A stretch of 64,000 nt of DNA from Actimicrobium sp047621665 (GCA_047621665.1 JBLHMB010000003.1:62001-126000), one strand, 5' to 3'; counted from the stretch's first letter, positions 1 through 9,348 are shown. The notes: a model not told the origin generated them from the sequence alone. Program-made: numbers and translations.

Positions 1-103
1 TCAGATACAGCCAGAAACCGAGCGTCGTGCCGTTCTCCGGGTGATGCTCCAGCACGTAATACCGCGTGCTGTCGGTGGAGGGAGAAGTCACGGCATTACG
101 CAT
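1..103 (-). CDS. cyoC: Cytochrome bo3 ubiquinol oxidase subunit III (N-terminal part only)
   Basis: Only the first 34 or so codons are in the window; the gene runs off the left edge. The N-terminus reads MRNAVTSPSTDSTRYYVLEH and continues to GTTLGFWLYL, the start of the first membrane helix of subunit III (the heme-copper oxidase subunit III family). The ATG at 103 overlaps the cyoB stop codon by 8 bases, as expected for the cyoABCD operon, so the call rests mainly on position plus the GFWLYL start. It is a non-catalytic membrane subunit of the quinol oxidase. Confidence 0.85.
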   Translation of the reverse strand, partial: MRNAVTSPSTDSTRYYVLEHHPENGTTLGFWLYL

Positions 104-2099
104 GATTAGCTAACAGTTTTGTACGGTTATCTTCGATCCGGGTGACTTCGGCAGCCGGGATGTAAAAGTCGCGCTTGTAGTTGAAGGTGTGGGCAATGAT
201 CCCGGCAATCATCATGCCGAAGGTCATACCTGCCACCAGCCACATGTGCCAGATCAGGGCAAATCCGATCGCTGCACTGAGCAACGCAATCAGGAAACCT
301 GCTGCCGTATTTTTTGGCATGTGAATCGGCAGGAAACCAGTCAGCGGACGGACATAACCGTTTTGCTTCATGTCAGTCCAGGCATCAGTGTCATAGACCT
401 TTGGTGTGAAGGCGAAGTTGTACGACGGTGGTGGCGACGAGGTCGACCATTCCAGCGTACGACCACCCCATGGATCACCCGTGTAGTCGCCCAGTTCTTT
501 GCGACGGATGTAGCTGACGATCAACTGAATGATGAAGGCAGCGATACCCAACGCAATCAGCACGGCACCAACCGCAGCGATCTGGAACCAGATCTGCAAC
601 GACGGATCTTCGAAATGGCTCAGACGACGTGTGACACCCATCAGACCAAGTACATACAGCGGCATAAAGGCGAGATAGAAGCCAATCGTCCACAACCAGA
701 ACGACCACTTGCCCCAGTACGAATCCAACTTGTAGCCGAAGGCTTTCGGGAACCAGTAGTTGATACCGGCGAACATACCGAACACCACACCGCCAATGAT
801 CACGTTATGGAAGTGCGCAATCAGGAACAGGCTGTTATGCAACACGAAGTCGGCCGCTGGTACCGCCAGCAAGACGCCGGTCATGCCACCAATAACGAAG
901 GTGATCATGAAACCGATTGTCCACAACATCGGTACTTCGAAACGGATGCGACCACGGTACATCGTGAACAACCAGTTGAAAATCTTCGCGCCGGTCGGAA
1001 TCGAAATAATCATCGTCGTAATCCCGAAGAACGAATTGACGCTGGCCCCCGAACCCATCGTGAAGAAGTGATGCAGCCATACCAGGTACGACAAGATCGT
1101 AATGACCAGTGTCGCGTACACCATCGATGTGTAGCCGAAAATGCGCTTGCTTGAAAAAGTGGCGACGATTTCGGAGAACACGCCAAAGGCCGGCAAGATC
1201 AGGATGTAGACCTCCGGGTGACCCCAGATCCAGATCAGGTTGACGTACATCATCGAATTTCCACCAAGGTCATTGGTAAAGAAATTGGTACCGACCATAC
1301 GGTCGAGCGACAACATACCCAGCACTGCAGCGAGCACAGGGAAAGCGGCAACCACCAGGATGTTGGTGCACAACGAGGTCCAGATAAAGATCGGCATCTT
1401 CATCAGCGTCATGCCTGGTGCGCGCATCTTGACGATGGTGGCGATCAGATTAATACCAGAGAGCAGCGTCCCTACCCCCGCCACCTGTAACGACCAGATG
1501 TAATAGTCGACCCCCACATCCGGACTGGAAAGTATTCCCGACAGCGGTGGATAAGCCAACCAGCCGGTCCGGGCGAATTCGCCAACGAACAATGACGCCA
1601 TCACCAGCATGCCGCCGAACGCAGTCATCCAAAAACTGAAGTTGTTCAGGAACGGAAAAGCCACGTCACGTGCGCCGATTTGCAGCGGAATCACGTAGTT
1701 CATCAGACCGGTAACCAACGGCATCGCGACGAAGAAAATCATGATCACACCGTGCGCGGTGAAGATCTGGTCGTAGTGATGCGCCGGCAGGAAGCCGCCG
1801 GAATCGCCAAACGCGAATGCCTGCTGGGCGCGCATCATCAGCGCATCGGAAAACCCGCGCAACAACATGATCAGGGCAAACACGATGTACATGATACCGA
1901 TGCGTTTATGGTCAATGCTGGTGATCCAGTCGCGCCAGAGCGGACCCCACAGACGGTAATACGTCAGCGCACCCAGCACTGCCGCGCCGCCTATCCCTAC
2001 CATTATGAAGGTCGCCAGAAGGATGGGCTCATGCAGGGGAATTGCTTCCCAGGTGAGCCTTCCGAAAATCAACTTCGTCAGATCAATATTATTGAACAT
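96..2099 (-). CDS. cyoB: Cytochrome bo3 ubiquinol oxidase subunit I
   Basis: This is the catalytic subunit (667 aa) of the proton-pumping bo3 quinol oxidase in the inner membrane. It carries the low-spin heme ligand in FTAHGVIMIFF (H116), the CuB motif WGHPEVY (H294 and the cross-linked Y298), the CuB histidine pair in WLHHFFT and the heme ligand in HFHNVIIGG. R81 and D85 in RGFSDALMMRAQQ match the E. coli quinol site R71/D75. I chose ATG 2099 (MFNNIDLTKL) because it has an AGGAAA ribosome site; a longer in-frame extension to 2168 has no family match. It lies between cyoA and cyoC in one leftward operon. Confidence 0.96.
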   Translation of the reverse strand: MFNNIDLTKLIFGRLTWEAIPLHEPILLATFIMVGIGGAAVLGALTYYRLWGPLWRDWITSIDHKRIGIMYIVFALIMLLRGFSDALMMRAQQAFAFGDSGGFLPAHHYDQIFTAHGVIMIFFVAMPLVTGLMNYVIPLQIGARDVAFPFLNNFSFWMTAFGGMLVMASLFVGEFARTGWLAYPPLSGILSSPDVGVDYYIWSLQVAGVGTLLSGINLIATIVKMRAPGMTLMKMPIFIWTSLCTNILVVAAFPVLAAVLGMLSLDRMVGTNFFTNDLGGNSMMYVNLIWIWGHPEVYILILPAFGVFSEIVATFSSKRIFGYTSMVYATLVITILSYLVWLHHFFTMGSGASVNSFFGITTMIISIPTGAKIFNWLFTMYRGRIRFEVPMLWTIGFMITFVIGGMTGVLLAVPAADFVLHNSLFLIAHFHNVIIGGVVFGMFAGINYWFPKAFGYKLDSYWGKWSFWLWTIGFYLAFMPLYVLGLMGVTRRLSHFEDPSLQIWFQIAAVGAVLIALGIAAFIIQLIVSYIRRKELGDYTGDPWGGRTLEWSTSSPPPSYNFAFTPKVYDTDAWTDMKQNGYVRPLTGFLPIHMPKNTAAGFLIALLSAAIGFALIWHMWLVAGMTFGMMIAGIIAHTFNYKRDFYIPAAEVTRIEDNRTKLLANHA

Positions 2100-2221
2100 C
2101 GTTTTTTCCTGAAACAAAATGAGGCTGCCCGACAGACGAGCAACGAGGCAGTCGCACCATAGCGACATACCCGGACAAAACCGTCCGCTGGTACTGGTGT
2201 TGTTGGTACTGGTTTAAAAAA

Positions 2222-3157
2222 TTATTCTTTAGCATTACCGTGTCCCATCGCCGCATGGGCATCTTCCCTCATTGTCGCGTCCATGCACGGCTGGCCAACA
2301 GCGACACAACGATTAACGATGGCGTGGAATAGATCGGCATCCACTGTTCCGAAGCGCTGTACGGCGACGCGCTCGCTGGGCTTTTCAAGCTGGACGTAAC
2401 CGGCGCGATGCAGTGCTTTGCCTTCGCTGCGTACTTTTTGTACCCAGCCGTCGAAACCTTCTTTGCTCATGCCGTGGAACTTGAAGCGCATGTCAGAGAA
2501 ACCGGCGCCGCTGTAGTTGGCCGAGAAACCGTCGTACACACCCTGCTCGTTAATGACTGCATTGAGGCTGGTCTGCATCCCCGGCATCGCGTAGATCTGA
2601 CCGGCCAACGCCGGGATGTAAAACGAATTCATCACGCTCGATGAAGTGATCTTGAAACGGATCGGCACATCGATCGGCGCAGCGAGTTCATTGAGGCTGG
2701 CAATACCCAGATCCGGATAAATGAACAACCATTTCCAGTCCAGTGCAACCACCTCGACGATCAACGGCTTGGTGCCCTCGGGAATCGGCCGGTTGGCGTC
2801 AATGTGTGTCAGCGCACGGTAGGGATCAAGTTTGTGTGTACTAATCCAGGTGATGGTACCGAGCGCAATAATGATGAGCAGTGGCGCACCCCAGATGATC
2901 AGCTCGAGCCGGGTCGAATGGTCCCAGTCAGGTTCATAGATCGCCGCGGTATTGCTTTTGCGATAGCGCCAGGCAAACAGGATAATTAACGCAATCACCG
3001 GCACGATGATCAGCAGCATCAGCAATGTCGACACAACGATCAGGTTGCCCTGTTGTTGCGCGATATAACCTGAAGGACTCATCAGTACCGTATTACATCC
3101 GGCAAGCGGGAGGGCAGCTGACAGCAGCAGAAGACGACGTAAATTCAAGGCAACCAT
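2222..3157 (-). CDS. cyoA: Cytochrome bo3 ubiquinol oxidase subunit II
   Basis: 311 aa, first gene of the cyo operon. A lipoprotein signal (lipobox LAGC, Cys21) is followed by two membrane helices (about residues 40-65 and 85-105) and a periplasmic cupredoxin domain. The CuA ligands are absent, as is normal for quinol oxidases. FYIPALAGQIYAMPGM and the FSANYSGAGFSDMRF segment are typical of the CyoA C-terminal domain. There are 122 bases between its stop and cyoB. The divergent neighbour is an MFS transporter, so the 3158-3276 interval must hold both promoters. Confidence 0.95.
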   Translation of the reverse strand: MVALNLRRLLLLSAALPLAGCNTVLMSPSGYIAQQQGNLIVVSTLLMLLIIVPVIALIILFAWRYRKSNTAAIYEPDWDHSTRLELIIWGAPLLIIIALGTITWISTHKLDPYRALTHIDANRPIPEGTKPLIVEVVALDWKWLFIYPDLGIASLNELAAPIDVPIRFKITSSSVMNSFYIPALAGQIYAMPGMQTSLNAVINEQGVYDGFSANYSGAGFSDMRFKFHGMSKEGFDGWVQKVRSEGKALHRAGYVQLEKPSERVAVQRFGTVDADLFHAIVNRCVAVGQPCMDATMREDAHAAMGHGNAKE

Positions 3158-3276
3158 GCTAGAAAATCCAGTTCGATATATCAGAGTGTGCTAACTTAAA
3201 TCTAACTGCCGATTCGCACAATTGGACGTTTTGTCCACCCCCCCCCTGATAACAGAGACTCGAAGGCATAAAGACC
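3158..3276. promoter_or_regulatory. Divergent promoter region cyoA / MFS with poly-C tract
   Basis: The 119 bases between the divergent cyoA and transporter starts contain a 9-base C run (3238-3246) and a small perfect inverted repeat TGGAC-N5-GTCCA (3223-3237). No clear -10/-35 pair or named operator was recognised. The C run lies in front of the transporter start rather than inside a gene. Confidence 0.35.
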
Positions 3277-4626
3277 ATGCAAATCAACCAGGGACACCAA
3301 CCCGTACAACCCGGAACACCGCAAACCCATTCCTCAGTGAGGGACCGGCACCACGCCGATCACGATCACAGCGTCATCAAGCCGGCCGAAATCGCCTTCG
3401 GCGTGATCATTGGCAGAGCCTCCGAATATTTCGATTTTTTTGTCTACGCAATGGCCTCGGTACTGGTTTTTCCGTCGGTCTTTTTCCCGTTCGCGTCGCC
3501 GCTGAACGGTGCTCTGTATGCCTTCGTGATTTTTTCGTTTGCGTTTCTGGCACGACCGCTGGGCACCGTCCTGTTCATGGAAATCCAGCGCCGCCACGGT
3601 CGTGAAGTCAAGCTGACGCTTGCGCTTTTCATTCTTGGCATATCGACCGCCGGGGTCGCTTTTCTCCCGGGTCATGAGACTCTTGGCACGGCCTCCATTG
3701 TAGTCCTATCGCTGCTGCGCATCGGTCAGGGCATCGCGGTCGGCGGTTCGTGGGATGGCCTGCCGTCACTGCTGGCTCTTAATGCACCGCCCGAGCGTCG
3801 CGGCTGGTACGCCATGCTGGGACAACTGGGTGCACCCATCGGCTTCATATTCGCCGGTGGCCTGTTCGCGTATTTACTGTCGAGCCTGCCCCGTGCCGAA
3901 TTCATGGACTGGGGCTGGCGCTATCCTTTTTATGTCGCCTTCGCCATCAACGTCGTAGCGCTGTTCGCCCGCCTCCGGCTGGTCTCGACGAACGAATATG
4001 CCCACCTGCTGGAAGAGCGCGAACTCCAACCGACCGGCGTGGTCGAGCTGACCCGCTCCCAGGGTCGTAACATCCTCATCGGCGCGCTGGCAGCACTGGC
4101 GAGCTATGCGTTGTTCCATCTGGTGACGGTGTTTCCGCTGTCGTGGATATCACTGCACTCCAGCCGTTCGATCAGCGATTTCCTGATGATCCAGGTCGTC
4201 GGTGCCGGGCTGATGGCCATCGGCGTCGTCGTCTCCGGAATGGTGGCCGACCATCTCGGCCGGCGCACCACGCTAGGCGCTTGCGCGGTACTGATTGCGA
4301 TCCTCAGCGGATTTGTCCCCATGCTGATGGATGGCGGCGCGATGGGTGAAAATATTTTCATACTGGTGGGGTTTAGCCTGCTGGGCCTGTCGTACGGACA
4401 AGCTTCCGGTGCCGTGACGTCCAACTTTTCCTCGCGCTATCGCTACACCGGCGCAGCCCTGACGTCGGACCTGTCATGGCTGGTCGGTGCCGGTTTTGCG
4501 CCATTGGTCGCGCTGGCACTGGCGTCGCACTTCGGCCTCGCCTATGTGGGCGTGTATCTGGCGTCGGGCGCGCTGTGCACACTGGCGGCGCTGCGCATTA
4601 ATCGGGCGCTGGAAATTCATAACTGA
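3277..4626 (+). CDS. MFS transporter, metabolite:H+ symporter type
   Basis: 449 aa, 12 predicted membrane segments. EYFDFFVYAMAS in helix 1 and the loop after helix 2 (RPLGTVLFMEIQRRHGREVKL) fit the MHS (ProP/KgtP-like) branch, although the usual GxxxDRxGRR loop is degenerate in the first half; a better copy, GMVADHLGRRTTLG, follows helix 8. LLRIGQGIAVGGSWDG is the helix 4 signature. The N-terminus is His-rich (RHHADHDH). The substrate cannot be told. It is divergent from cyoABC, and a perfect stem-loop follows its stop. Confidence 0.85.
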   Translation: MQINQGHQPVQPGTPQTHSSVRDRHHADHDHSVIKPAEIAFGVIIGRASEYFDFFVYAMASVLVFPSVFFPFASPLNGALYAFVIFSFAFLARPLGTVLFMEIQRRHGREVKLTLALFILGISTAGVAFLPGHETLGTASIVVLSLLRIGQGIAVGGSWDGLPSLLALNAPPERRGWYAMLGQLGAPIGFIFAGGLFAYLLSSLPRAEFMDWGWRYPFYVAFAINVVALFARLRLVSTNEYAHLLEERELQPTGVVELTRSQGRNILIGALAALASYALFHLVTVFPLSWISLHSSRSISDFLMIQVVGAGLMAIGVVVSGMVADHLGRRTTLGACAVLIAILSGFVPMLMDGGAMGENIFILVGFSLLGLSYGQASGAVTSNFSSRYRYTGAALTSDLSWLVGAGFAPLVALALASHFGLAYVGVYLASGALCTLAALRINRALEIHN

Positions 4627-4630
4627 CGGT

Positions 4631-4661
4631 AACTGGACTGGTGCGGGTCGCCAGTCCAGTT
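4631..4661 (+). terminator. Stem-loop after the MFS gene
   Basis: Perfect 11-bp inverted repeat AACTGGACTGG / CCAGTCCAGTT with a 9-base loop, starting 5 bases after the MFS stop codon. There is no T run, so this may be a Rho-dependent 3' end or an mRNA-stabilising hairpin rather than an intrinsic terminator. Confidence 0.5.
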
Positions 4662-4804
4662 GGTGCACTGCCCTGCGGATAGTGCACCCGCTGCGAGAAA
4701 TCATGAGGGCCGATGAAGACGTCGCCGGCGCCGCCATCAGGACGCAAGGTGCAATAACCGAAGGGTATTACACCAATCGGCAACGCCCCCCGGCGCCATT
4801 GAAA

Positions 4805-5071
4805 TCAGTCAGCCATACCTTTAACCAGCAATTCGGCAACCAGCACATTGAGGTCCAGGCCACGCGTTTTGGCCAATGCCTGCAATTGCAGCACCAGGTC
4901 ACTGTTGAGCTTGACCGCAAACGGCACCAAACCCAGTGCCTGGTCACGCTTGCGCTGCTCGCGCCGGTCGACCGTGGCCACCTCGACATTCTCGAATCCG
5001 CTCAGGCCGGGTGCGGCTGTCTTGCCCATCAGTTTCTTGGCATCGGTCTTGGCCATTCCGGTTTTTTTCAT
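4805..5071 (-). CDS. Conserved small protein with possible ribbon-helix-helix-like C-terminus
   Basis: 88 aa. A lysine-rich N-terminus (MKKTGMAKTDAKKLMGKTA) is followed by a compact C-terminal half, PFAVKLNSDLVLQLQALAKTRGLDLNVLVAELLVKGM. The pattern of one strand followed by two helices is what ribbon-helix-helix proteins show. That is inference from pattern; DNA binding is not demonstrated. It stands alone between the convergent MFS gene and the divergent Crp-type regulator. It could be a simple autoregulated repressor or an antitoxin-like protein, but no toxin gene is adjacent. Confidence 0.6.
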   Translation of the reverse strand: MKKTGMAKTDAKKLMGKTAAPGLSGFENVEVATVDRREQRKRDQALGLVPFAVKLNSDLVLQLQALAKTRGLDLNVLVAELLVKGMAD

Positions 5072-5372
5072 GATGCATGCTCTCGTTGATTAAAGGTCGC
5101 CATAGTAGCGGTTGAGGCGCTGGCGCGTATTGCAATTTAATGCCATGGCGCTTAGTCAGCAAACCGCATGCCGGAATACTGCGCCGCAATCTGATCCGGG
5201 CAGTATCACAAGAAGCGCATAGTAATTGCTAAAAAGTACATAGATAGTGTCAAAAGGTAACGATCGATGGATCTGCCGGAACAGCGTGATAACTTGAATC
5301 GGCGCGATATGGCTTCGTGCAACGCAAGCGGAATTCCGCACTTCCACCGTCATCGACCAGGACCCATACACT
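5072..5372. other. Intergenic stretch, no gene seen
   Basis: About 300 bases between two divergent genes. It is AT-richer than its neighbours around 5215-5260 (ATAGTAATTGCTAAAAAG), which is a plausible promoter zone for the Crp-type gene, but no convincing -35/-10 pair, operator or RNA gene was found. Confidence 0.4.
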
Positions 5373-6161
5373 ATGGCTTTTCTGCACGATCCAACTCAAA
5401 ATCACTTATTGGCCGCCTTGCCGCAGGCCGAATTCGCTCGCCTGGCACCGCATCTCGAACTGGTTCCGCTACTGCTTGGCGAAGTCCTGTCCGAGTCCGG
5501 CGGCAAGCTCAAGTATGTCTACTTCCCGACCAGTGCCATCCTGTCACTGCATTGCCAGCTACAAAACGGCAGCTCGTCCGAAATCACCGGTGTCGGCAAT
5601 GAAGGCGTACTTGGCGTGTCGCTATTTATGGGGGGACTGACCACCCCGAGCCGGGCAACGGTGCAGACCGGCGGATACGGCTACCGGATCGCCGCCCGCA
5701 CCTTGCTCGATGAATTCAAGCGCTCGCAATGCGTGATGCACCTGATGCTGCGCTATACGCAGGCGCTGTTGACACAGATGGCCCAGACGGCAGTCTGCAA
5801 CCGCCATCACTCGGTGGATCAACAGCTATGCCGCTGGCTACTGCTTACAGTCGACCGCACCGACAACTGCGAACTGAAGATGACCCAGGAACTGATTGCG
5901 ACAATGTTGGGGGTGCGTCGTGAAGGCATCACCGAAGCGGCTGGCAAGTTGCAGGAACTCGGCTTGATCCGCACTCGCCGCGGCCACATCACCGTCGTCG
6001 ACCGGGCCGGTCTGGAATCGCAGTCTTGCGAATGCTACGACGTGGTCAGACGCGAATTCTCGCGCCTGCTGCCGACCCGTCCGTATCGACCAGTCGCACC
6101 GCCACCCCTGCTGCATTACCAGCGACCACAGAGCCGGACCAGCTCGATTAGCGCCATGTAA
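5373..6161 (+). CDS. Crp/Fnr-family transcriptional regulator
   Basis: 262 aa. The N-terminal half is a cupin-like cNMP-binding fold (GGKLKYVYFPTSAILSLHC, then ITGVGNEGVLGVSLFMGG), although the phosphate-binding cassette residues of true cAMP receptors are not obvious. The C-terminal half holds a winged helix: MTQELIATMLGVRREGITEAAGKLQ, where LGVRREGIT is the recognition helix, then RRGHITVVDR as the wing. It lacks FNR-type cysteines. The C-terminal 30 residues are proline-rich and unstructured. It sits 233 bases upstream of the ice-binding gene and could control it (inference). Confidence 0.88.
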   Translation: MAFLHDPTQNHLLAALPQAEFARLAPHLELVPLLLGEVLSESGGKLKYVYFPTSAILSLHCQLQNGSSSEITGVGNEGVLGVSLFMGGLTTPSRATVQTGGYGYRIAARTLLDEFKRSQCVMHLMLRYTQALLTQMAQTAVCNRHHSVDQQLCRWLLLTVDRTDNCELKMTQELIATMLGVRREGITEAAGKLQELGLIRTRRGHITVVDRAGLESQSCECYDVVRREFSRLLPTRPYRPVAPPPLLHYQRPQSRTSSISAM

Positions 6162-6277
6162 AGCACAGTAAAGTGCTAACCCTGCTGCGCGAGCATCGCC
6201 GTACGGTTGCGGATTCTGCCTTTCCGGCAGGCCGACCGGCAACAAAAAGATAATAAAATAGAAATTCTTCGGGTTGT

Positions 6278-6291
6278 GTTCGGTACCGAAC
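6278..6291. promoter_or_regulatory. Perfect 14-bp palindrome, candidate operator of the ice-binding gene
   Basis: GTTCGGTACCGAAC is its own reverse complement and lies about 105 bases before the ice-binding gene start and just downstream of the Crp/Fnr-type regulator. Size and symmetry fit a dimeric winged-helix regulator site. Which protein binds it is not known from sequence. Confidence 0.45.
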
Positions 6292-6394
6292 GGATACCTT
6301 TCAGCGAAAGCGGATACTCCGGTCCGGGACGCTGCGCGCACGTCGACAACCGTTCAGGCAATGGCGCTGGCGCTTCCCGTCACGAGGACACAAA

Positions 6395-8053
6395 ATGAAA
6401 AAAAATCACACCCGCCGGTGCGGGTCGACGACAGTTCGCCTGATGGGCCTGACCTTGCTGGCTGGCGCACTGCTGGCCGGTTGCGGCGGTAGCAGTCGCG
6501 ATCCGATCCTTGGCACCCCGGGCATCTCAGCCGCTGTACAAATCGATGCGACACGCCCGCGCGTAGCCAGTACGGCACCCGCAACAGTGACGCCCGGCCC
6601 GGCAACCGGTGCAGCAAATAACGCCGCGCTGGCGGCAACATTTACCAAGGCCATGTTGGCCGGTTCAATTAATGCGTCCAGTTTTACCTTGACATGCGCA
6701 GCACCGTGCGTCGCACCGCAGGGAACCGTCAGCTATGCGGTCGACAGTCGAACGGCAGTGTTCGTTCCTGCCGCGCCATTGACCACTGGAACGACCTACA
6801 CCGCGACCATCACCACGGCAGCAACCGACCTGGCCGGTAATGCGCTGGCCGGTAATCAGGCCGCACTACCTGCTGCCAGCAATTACGCCTGGCGTTTTAC
6901 GACAGCCGCGGCGGCGCCTGCCGGCAATCCGGCAGTCACCTCGACCAACCCGCAGGCCAACGCCAACGGCGTATGCACCGCCGCAGCAATCAACGCCACC
7001 TTTACCGTGCCGTCCGGCTTGCAAATGGATCCGTCCAGCATCACGACCAGCAGCTTCACCGTGACCGGCCCGAGCGCCGTGATCGCTTCGTCGGTAGCGC
7101 TGGATAATACGACCGGCACCATTGCCACCTTCACCCCGGCCAGCCCCCTGATCGCCGGCGTCACCTACACGGCTACCCTCAAGGGTGGTGCAACTGGCGT
7201 GCGTGACCTGGCCGTGCCGGGCAACACGATGGCGAGCGATTATGCATGGCGCTTCACGGCCGGCACGACCAGCGCAAGTTGCCCGGCGCCGTCTGCGAAC
7301 CAGTTTCCATTGGGCGCCGCAGCAACCTTCGGTACGTTCGGTGGCTCCGCCGGCATTACCAACATGGGGATCTTGACGGTCATTCATGGCGACATTGGTA
7401 CTACTGCGGTGTCGACCTCTGTCACCGGCCTGCATGACGCGGGTCCGGGTTGCACCTACACGGAAACCGGCAGCAACGCCGGCTTTGTCAACGGCCTGAT
7501 CTATACCGCCGCACCGCCACCGACGGCCGCCTGTCCGTCCGAAGGCAATGCCAGCACGTTCTCCATTGCGACCAAGGTGCGTGCTGATACGCTGACCTTG
7601 TACAACGCGCTGGCAGCCTTGCCTGCCGGTAGCGATCCAGGCGCTGGCAGCCTGTCTGGCCTGGTGCTCGCGCCAGGTGTCTACACCTCGGCCTCAGGTT
7701 CGTTCAAATTGCAAGGCAGCGACCTGACCCTGGATGCGCAGGGCAATCCGAATGCGGTATTCGTGTTCCAGATGGCAACTACGCTGACCGTCGGTGGTCC
7801 CGGTGCCGCCTTCCCGCGCAACATCATTCTGGCGGGTGGCGCGCAAGCCAAAAACGTGTTCTGGCAAGTCGGCAGTGCCGCGACGATCAATGCGGCCGGT
7901 GGCGGCACGATGGTGGGTACCATCGTTTCGCAAGCCGGTGCGGCATTCTCGACAGCGGGCAATGTCAACCCCGTGACCCTCAACGGACGCGCCTTGTCGC
8001 TGGGCGCCTCGGTGACGCTGGTCAACACCATCATCAACGTACCCGCACCGTAA
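6395..8053 (+). CDS. Ice-binding-like (DUF3494) lipoprotein with Ig-like domains
   Basis: 552 aa. A lipoprotein signal ends at LLAGC (Cys30), so it is probably anchored in the outer membrane. Two Big_5/SbsA-type Ig-like domains follow (about residues 50-165 and 175-290, each starting with TSTNPQ- or ASTAPA-like segments and ending in YAWRFT). The C-terminal 250 residues form a DUF3494 beta-solenoid: LGAAATFGTFGGSAGITNMG, HGDIGT, LAPGVYTSASGSFKLQGSDL, FVFQMATTLTVG and NVFWQVGSAATIN are signature segments. Members bind ice and may help adhesion to ice or icy surfaces. It is followed 83 bases later by an ompA-like gene. Confidence 0.88.
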   Translation: MKKNHTRRCGSTTVRLMGLTLLAGALLAGCGGSSRDPILGTPGISAAVQIDATRPRVASTAPATVTPGPATGAANNAALAATFTKAMLAGSINASSFTLTCAAPCVAPQGTVSYAVDSRTAVFVPAAPLTTGTTYTATITTAATDLAGNALAGNQAALPAASNYAWRFTTAAAAPAGNPAVTSTNPQANANGVCTAAAINATFTVPSGLQMDPSSITTSSFTVTGPSAVIASSVALDNTTGTIATFTPASPLIAGVTYTATLKGGATGVRDLAVPGNTMASDYAWRFTAGTTSASCPAPSANQFPLGAAATFGTFGGSAGITNMGILTVIHGDIGTTAVSTSVTGLHDAGPGCTYTETGSNAGFVNGLIYTAAPPPTAACPSEGNASTFSIATKVRADTLTLYNALAALPAGSDPGAGSLSGLVLAPGVYTSASGSFKLQGSDLTLDAQGNPNAVFVFQMATTLTVGGPGAAFPRNIILAGGAQAKNVFWQVGSAATINAAGGGTMVGTIVSQAGAAFSTAGNVNPVTLNGRALSLGASVTLVNTIINVPAP

Positions 8054-8136
8054 TACGGCACTGACAGATCGACCTGACACCTGTGCTGCCAGCCTGGCCG
8101 CGCAGGACCCCCATCATCTAGCAGGAGAAACACAAC

Positions 8137-9267
8137 ATGCACTCATTCAAAGTCGCGGGCAGTGCCGGACTCGTCGCACTGGCGGTCCTTGCCAGCCCGC
8201 TGGCACTGGCTGACGAAACCGGCTGGTACGGCGGACTCAATGCCGGGCGCGCGCGCGCCAGCATCGACGACCAGCGCATCAGCAGCGGGCTACTCGGCAG
8301 CGGATTCGCCACCACGTCGATCGTCGACGACAACCGCGCCAACGCCTTCAAGGTCTTTGGCGGCTATCAGTTCAATCGCAACTTTGCCCTCGAAGGCGGG
8401 TACTTCGACCTGGGCCGATTTGGCTATCATGCCACTACGGTGCCCGCCGGCACCCTCGATGGCAACATCCGTCTGAAGGGATTGAACCTCGATGCGGTTG
8501 GCATCCTGCCGATCACCGGCAAGCTGTCGGCGTTTGGCCGCGTTGGCGTCAATTATGCGCAGGCACGCGACCACTTCAGCGGCAGCGGCGCGGTCAATGT
8601 ACTCACGCCAGCACCCGAAAAGCGTGACACCAACATCAAGTTCGGCCTCGGCCTGCAATACGCCTTCACCGAAGCACTGGACCTGCGCGTCGAGGCAGAA
8701 CGGTATCGGATCAACGATGCCATCGGCAACCGCGGCGACGTTGACATGGTGTCGGTCGGCCTGGTCTACCGCTTCGGCGACAAGACCAGTGCGCCGGTAG
8801 CGCGGGCAGCCGAGCCCGTCACCTATCTGCCACCACCGGTCGCCGCCATCGTGCCGCCACCGCCACCGCCACCAACGCCGGTACCGCGCAAGGTCAGCTT
8901 TTCTGCCGACTCCCTGTTTGCCTTCGACCGCGCCGACATCACGCCGGCCGGCAAGCTGGCACTGGGCAAATTTTCCAGCGAACTGGCCGGCACCGAGTAC
9001 CAGCAAATTACCGTCACCGGTCACACCGACCGCATCGGCAGCCATGCCTACAACCTGGCCTTGTCGAGCCGCCGTGCCGACGCGGTCAAGAATGAACTGG
9101 TAACCGCGGCCGGCATCCCGGCAAGCCGGATCAGCACCCGCGGCATCAACGGTGCCGAACCCGTCACCAAGCCAGGTGAATGCGTCGGTACCCGGATCAC
9201 ACCGGCACTGATCGCGTGCCTGCAACCGGACCGGCGCGTCGAGGTGGAAGTCAGCGGCACGCGCTGA
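8137..9267 (+). CDS. OmpA-family outer membrane protein
   Basis: 376 aa. Signal peptide (cleavage after ALA, about residue 26), then an N-terminal 8-stranded barrel domain beginning GWYGGLNAGRARA and ending VYRFGDK, a proline-rich linker (IVPPPPPPPTPVP) and a C-terminal OmpA-like peptidoglycan-binding domain. The latter shows VTGHTDRIGSHAYNLALSSRRADAVKNEL, with the expected Asp and Arg contacts, and RRVEVEVSGTR at the end. An AGGAG ribosome site precedes the ATG. An intrinsic terminator follows. It probably shares a transcript with the ice-binding lipoprotein. Confidence 0.93.
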   Translation: MHSFKVAGSAGLVALAVLASPLALADETGWYGGLNAGRARASIDDQRISSGLLGSGFATTSIVDDNRANAFKVFGGYQFNRNFALEGGYFDLGRFGYHATTVPAGTLDGNIRLKGLNLDAVGILPITGKLSAFGRVGVNYAQARDHFSGSGAVNVLTPAPEKRDTNIKFGLGLQYAFTEALDLRVEAERYRINDAIGNRGDVDMVSVGLVYRFGDKTSAPVARAAEPVTYLPPPVAAIVPPPPPPPTPVPRKVSFSADSLFAFDRADITPAGKLALGKFSSELAGTEYQQITVTGHTDRIGSHAYNLALSSRRADAVKNELVTAAGIPASRISTRGINGAEPVTKPGECVGTRITPALIACLQPDRRVEVEVSGTR

Positions 9268-9289
9268 TTTTTCCGGCAAGCGACCACTG

Positions 9290-9318
9290 GCCACCGGACA
9301 GGTATCGGTGGCTTTTTT
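9290..9318 (+). terminator. Intrinsic terminator after the OmpA-like gene
   Basis: Perfect stem GCCACCG / CGGTGGC with a 9-base loop followed by six T. It ends rightward transcription before the convergent carotenoid operon. Confidence 0.85.
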
Positions 9319-9348
9319 ACGTACTGTTATCCCGCTATCCCTGCGGCA

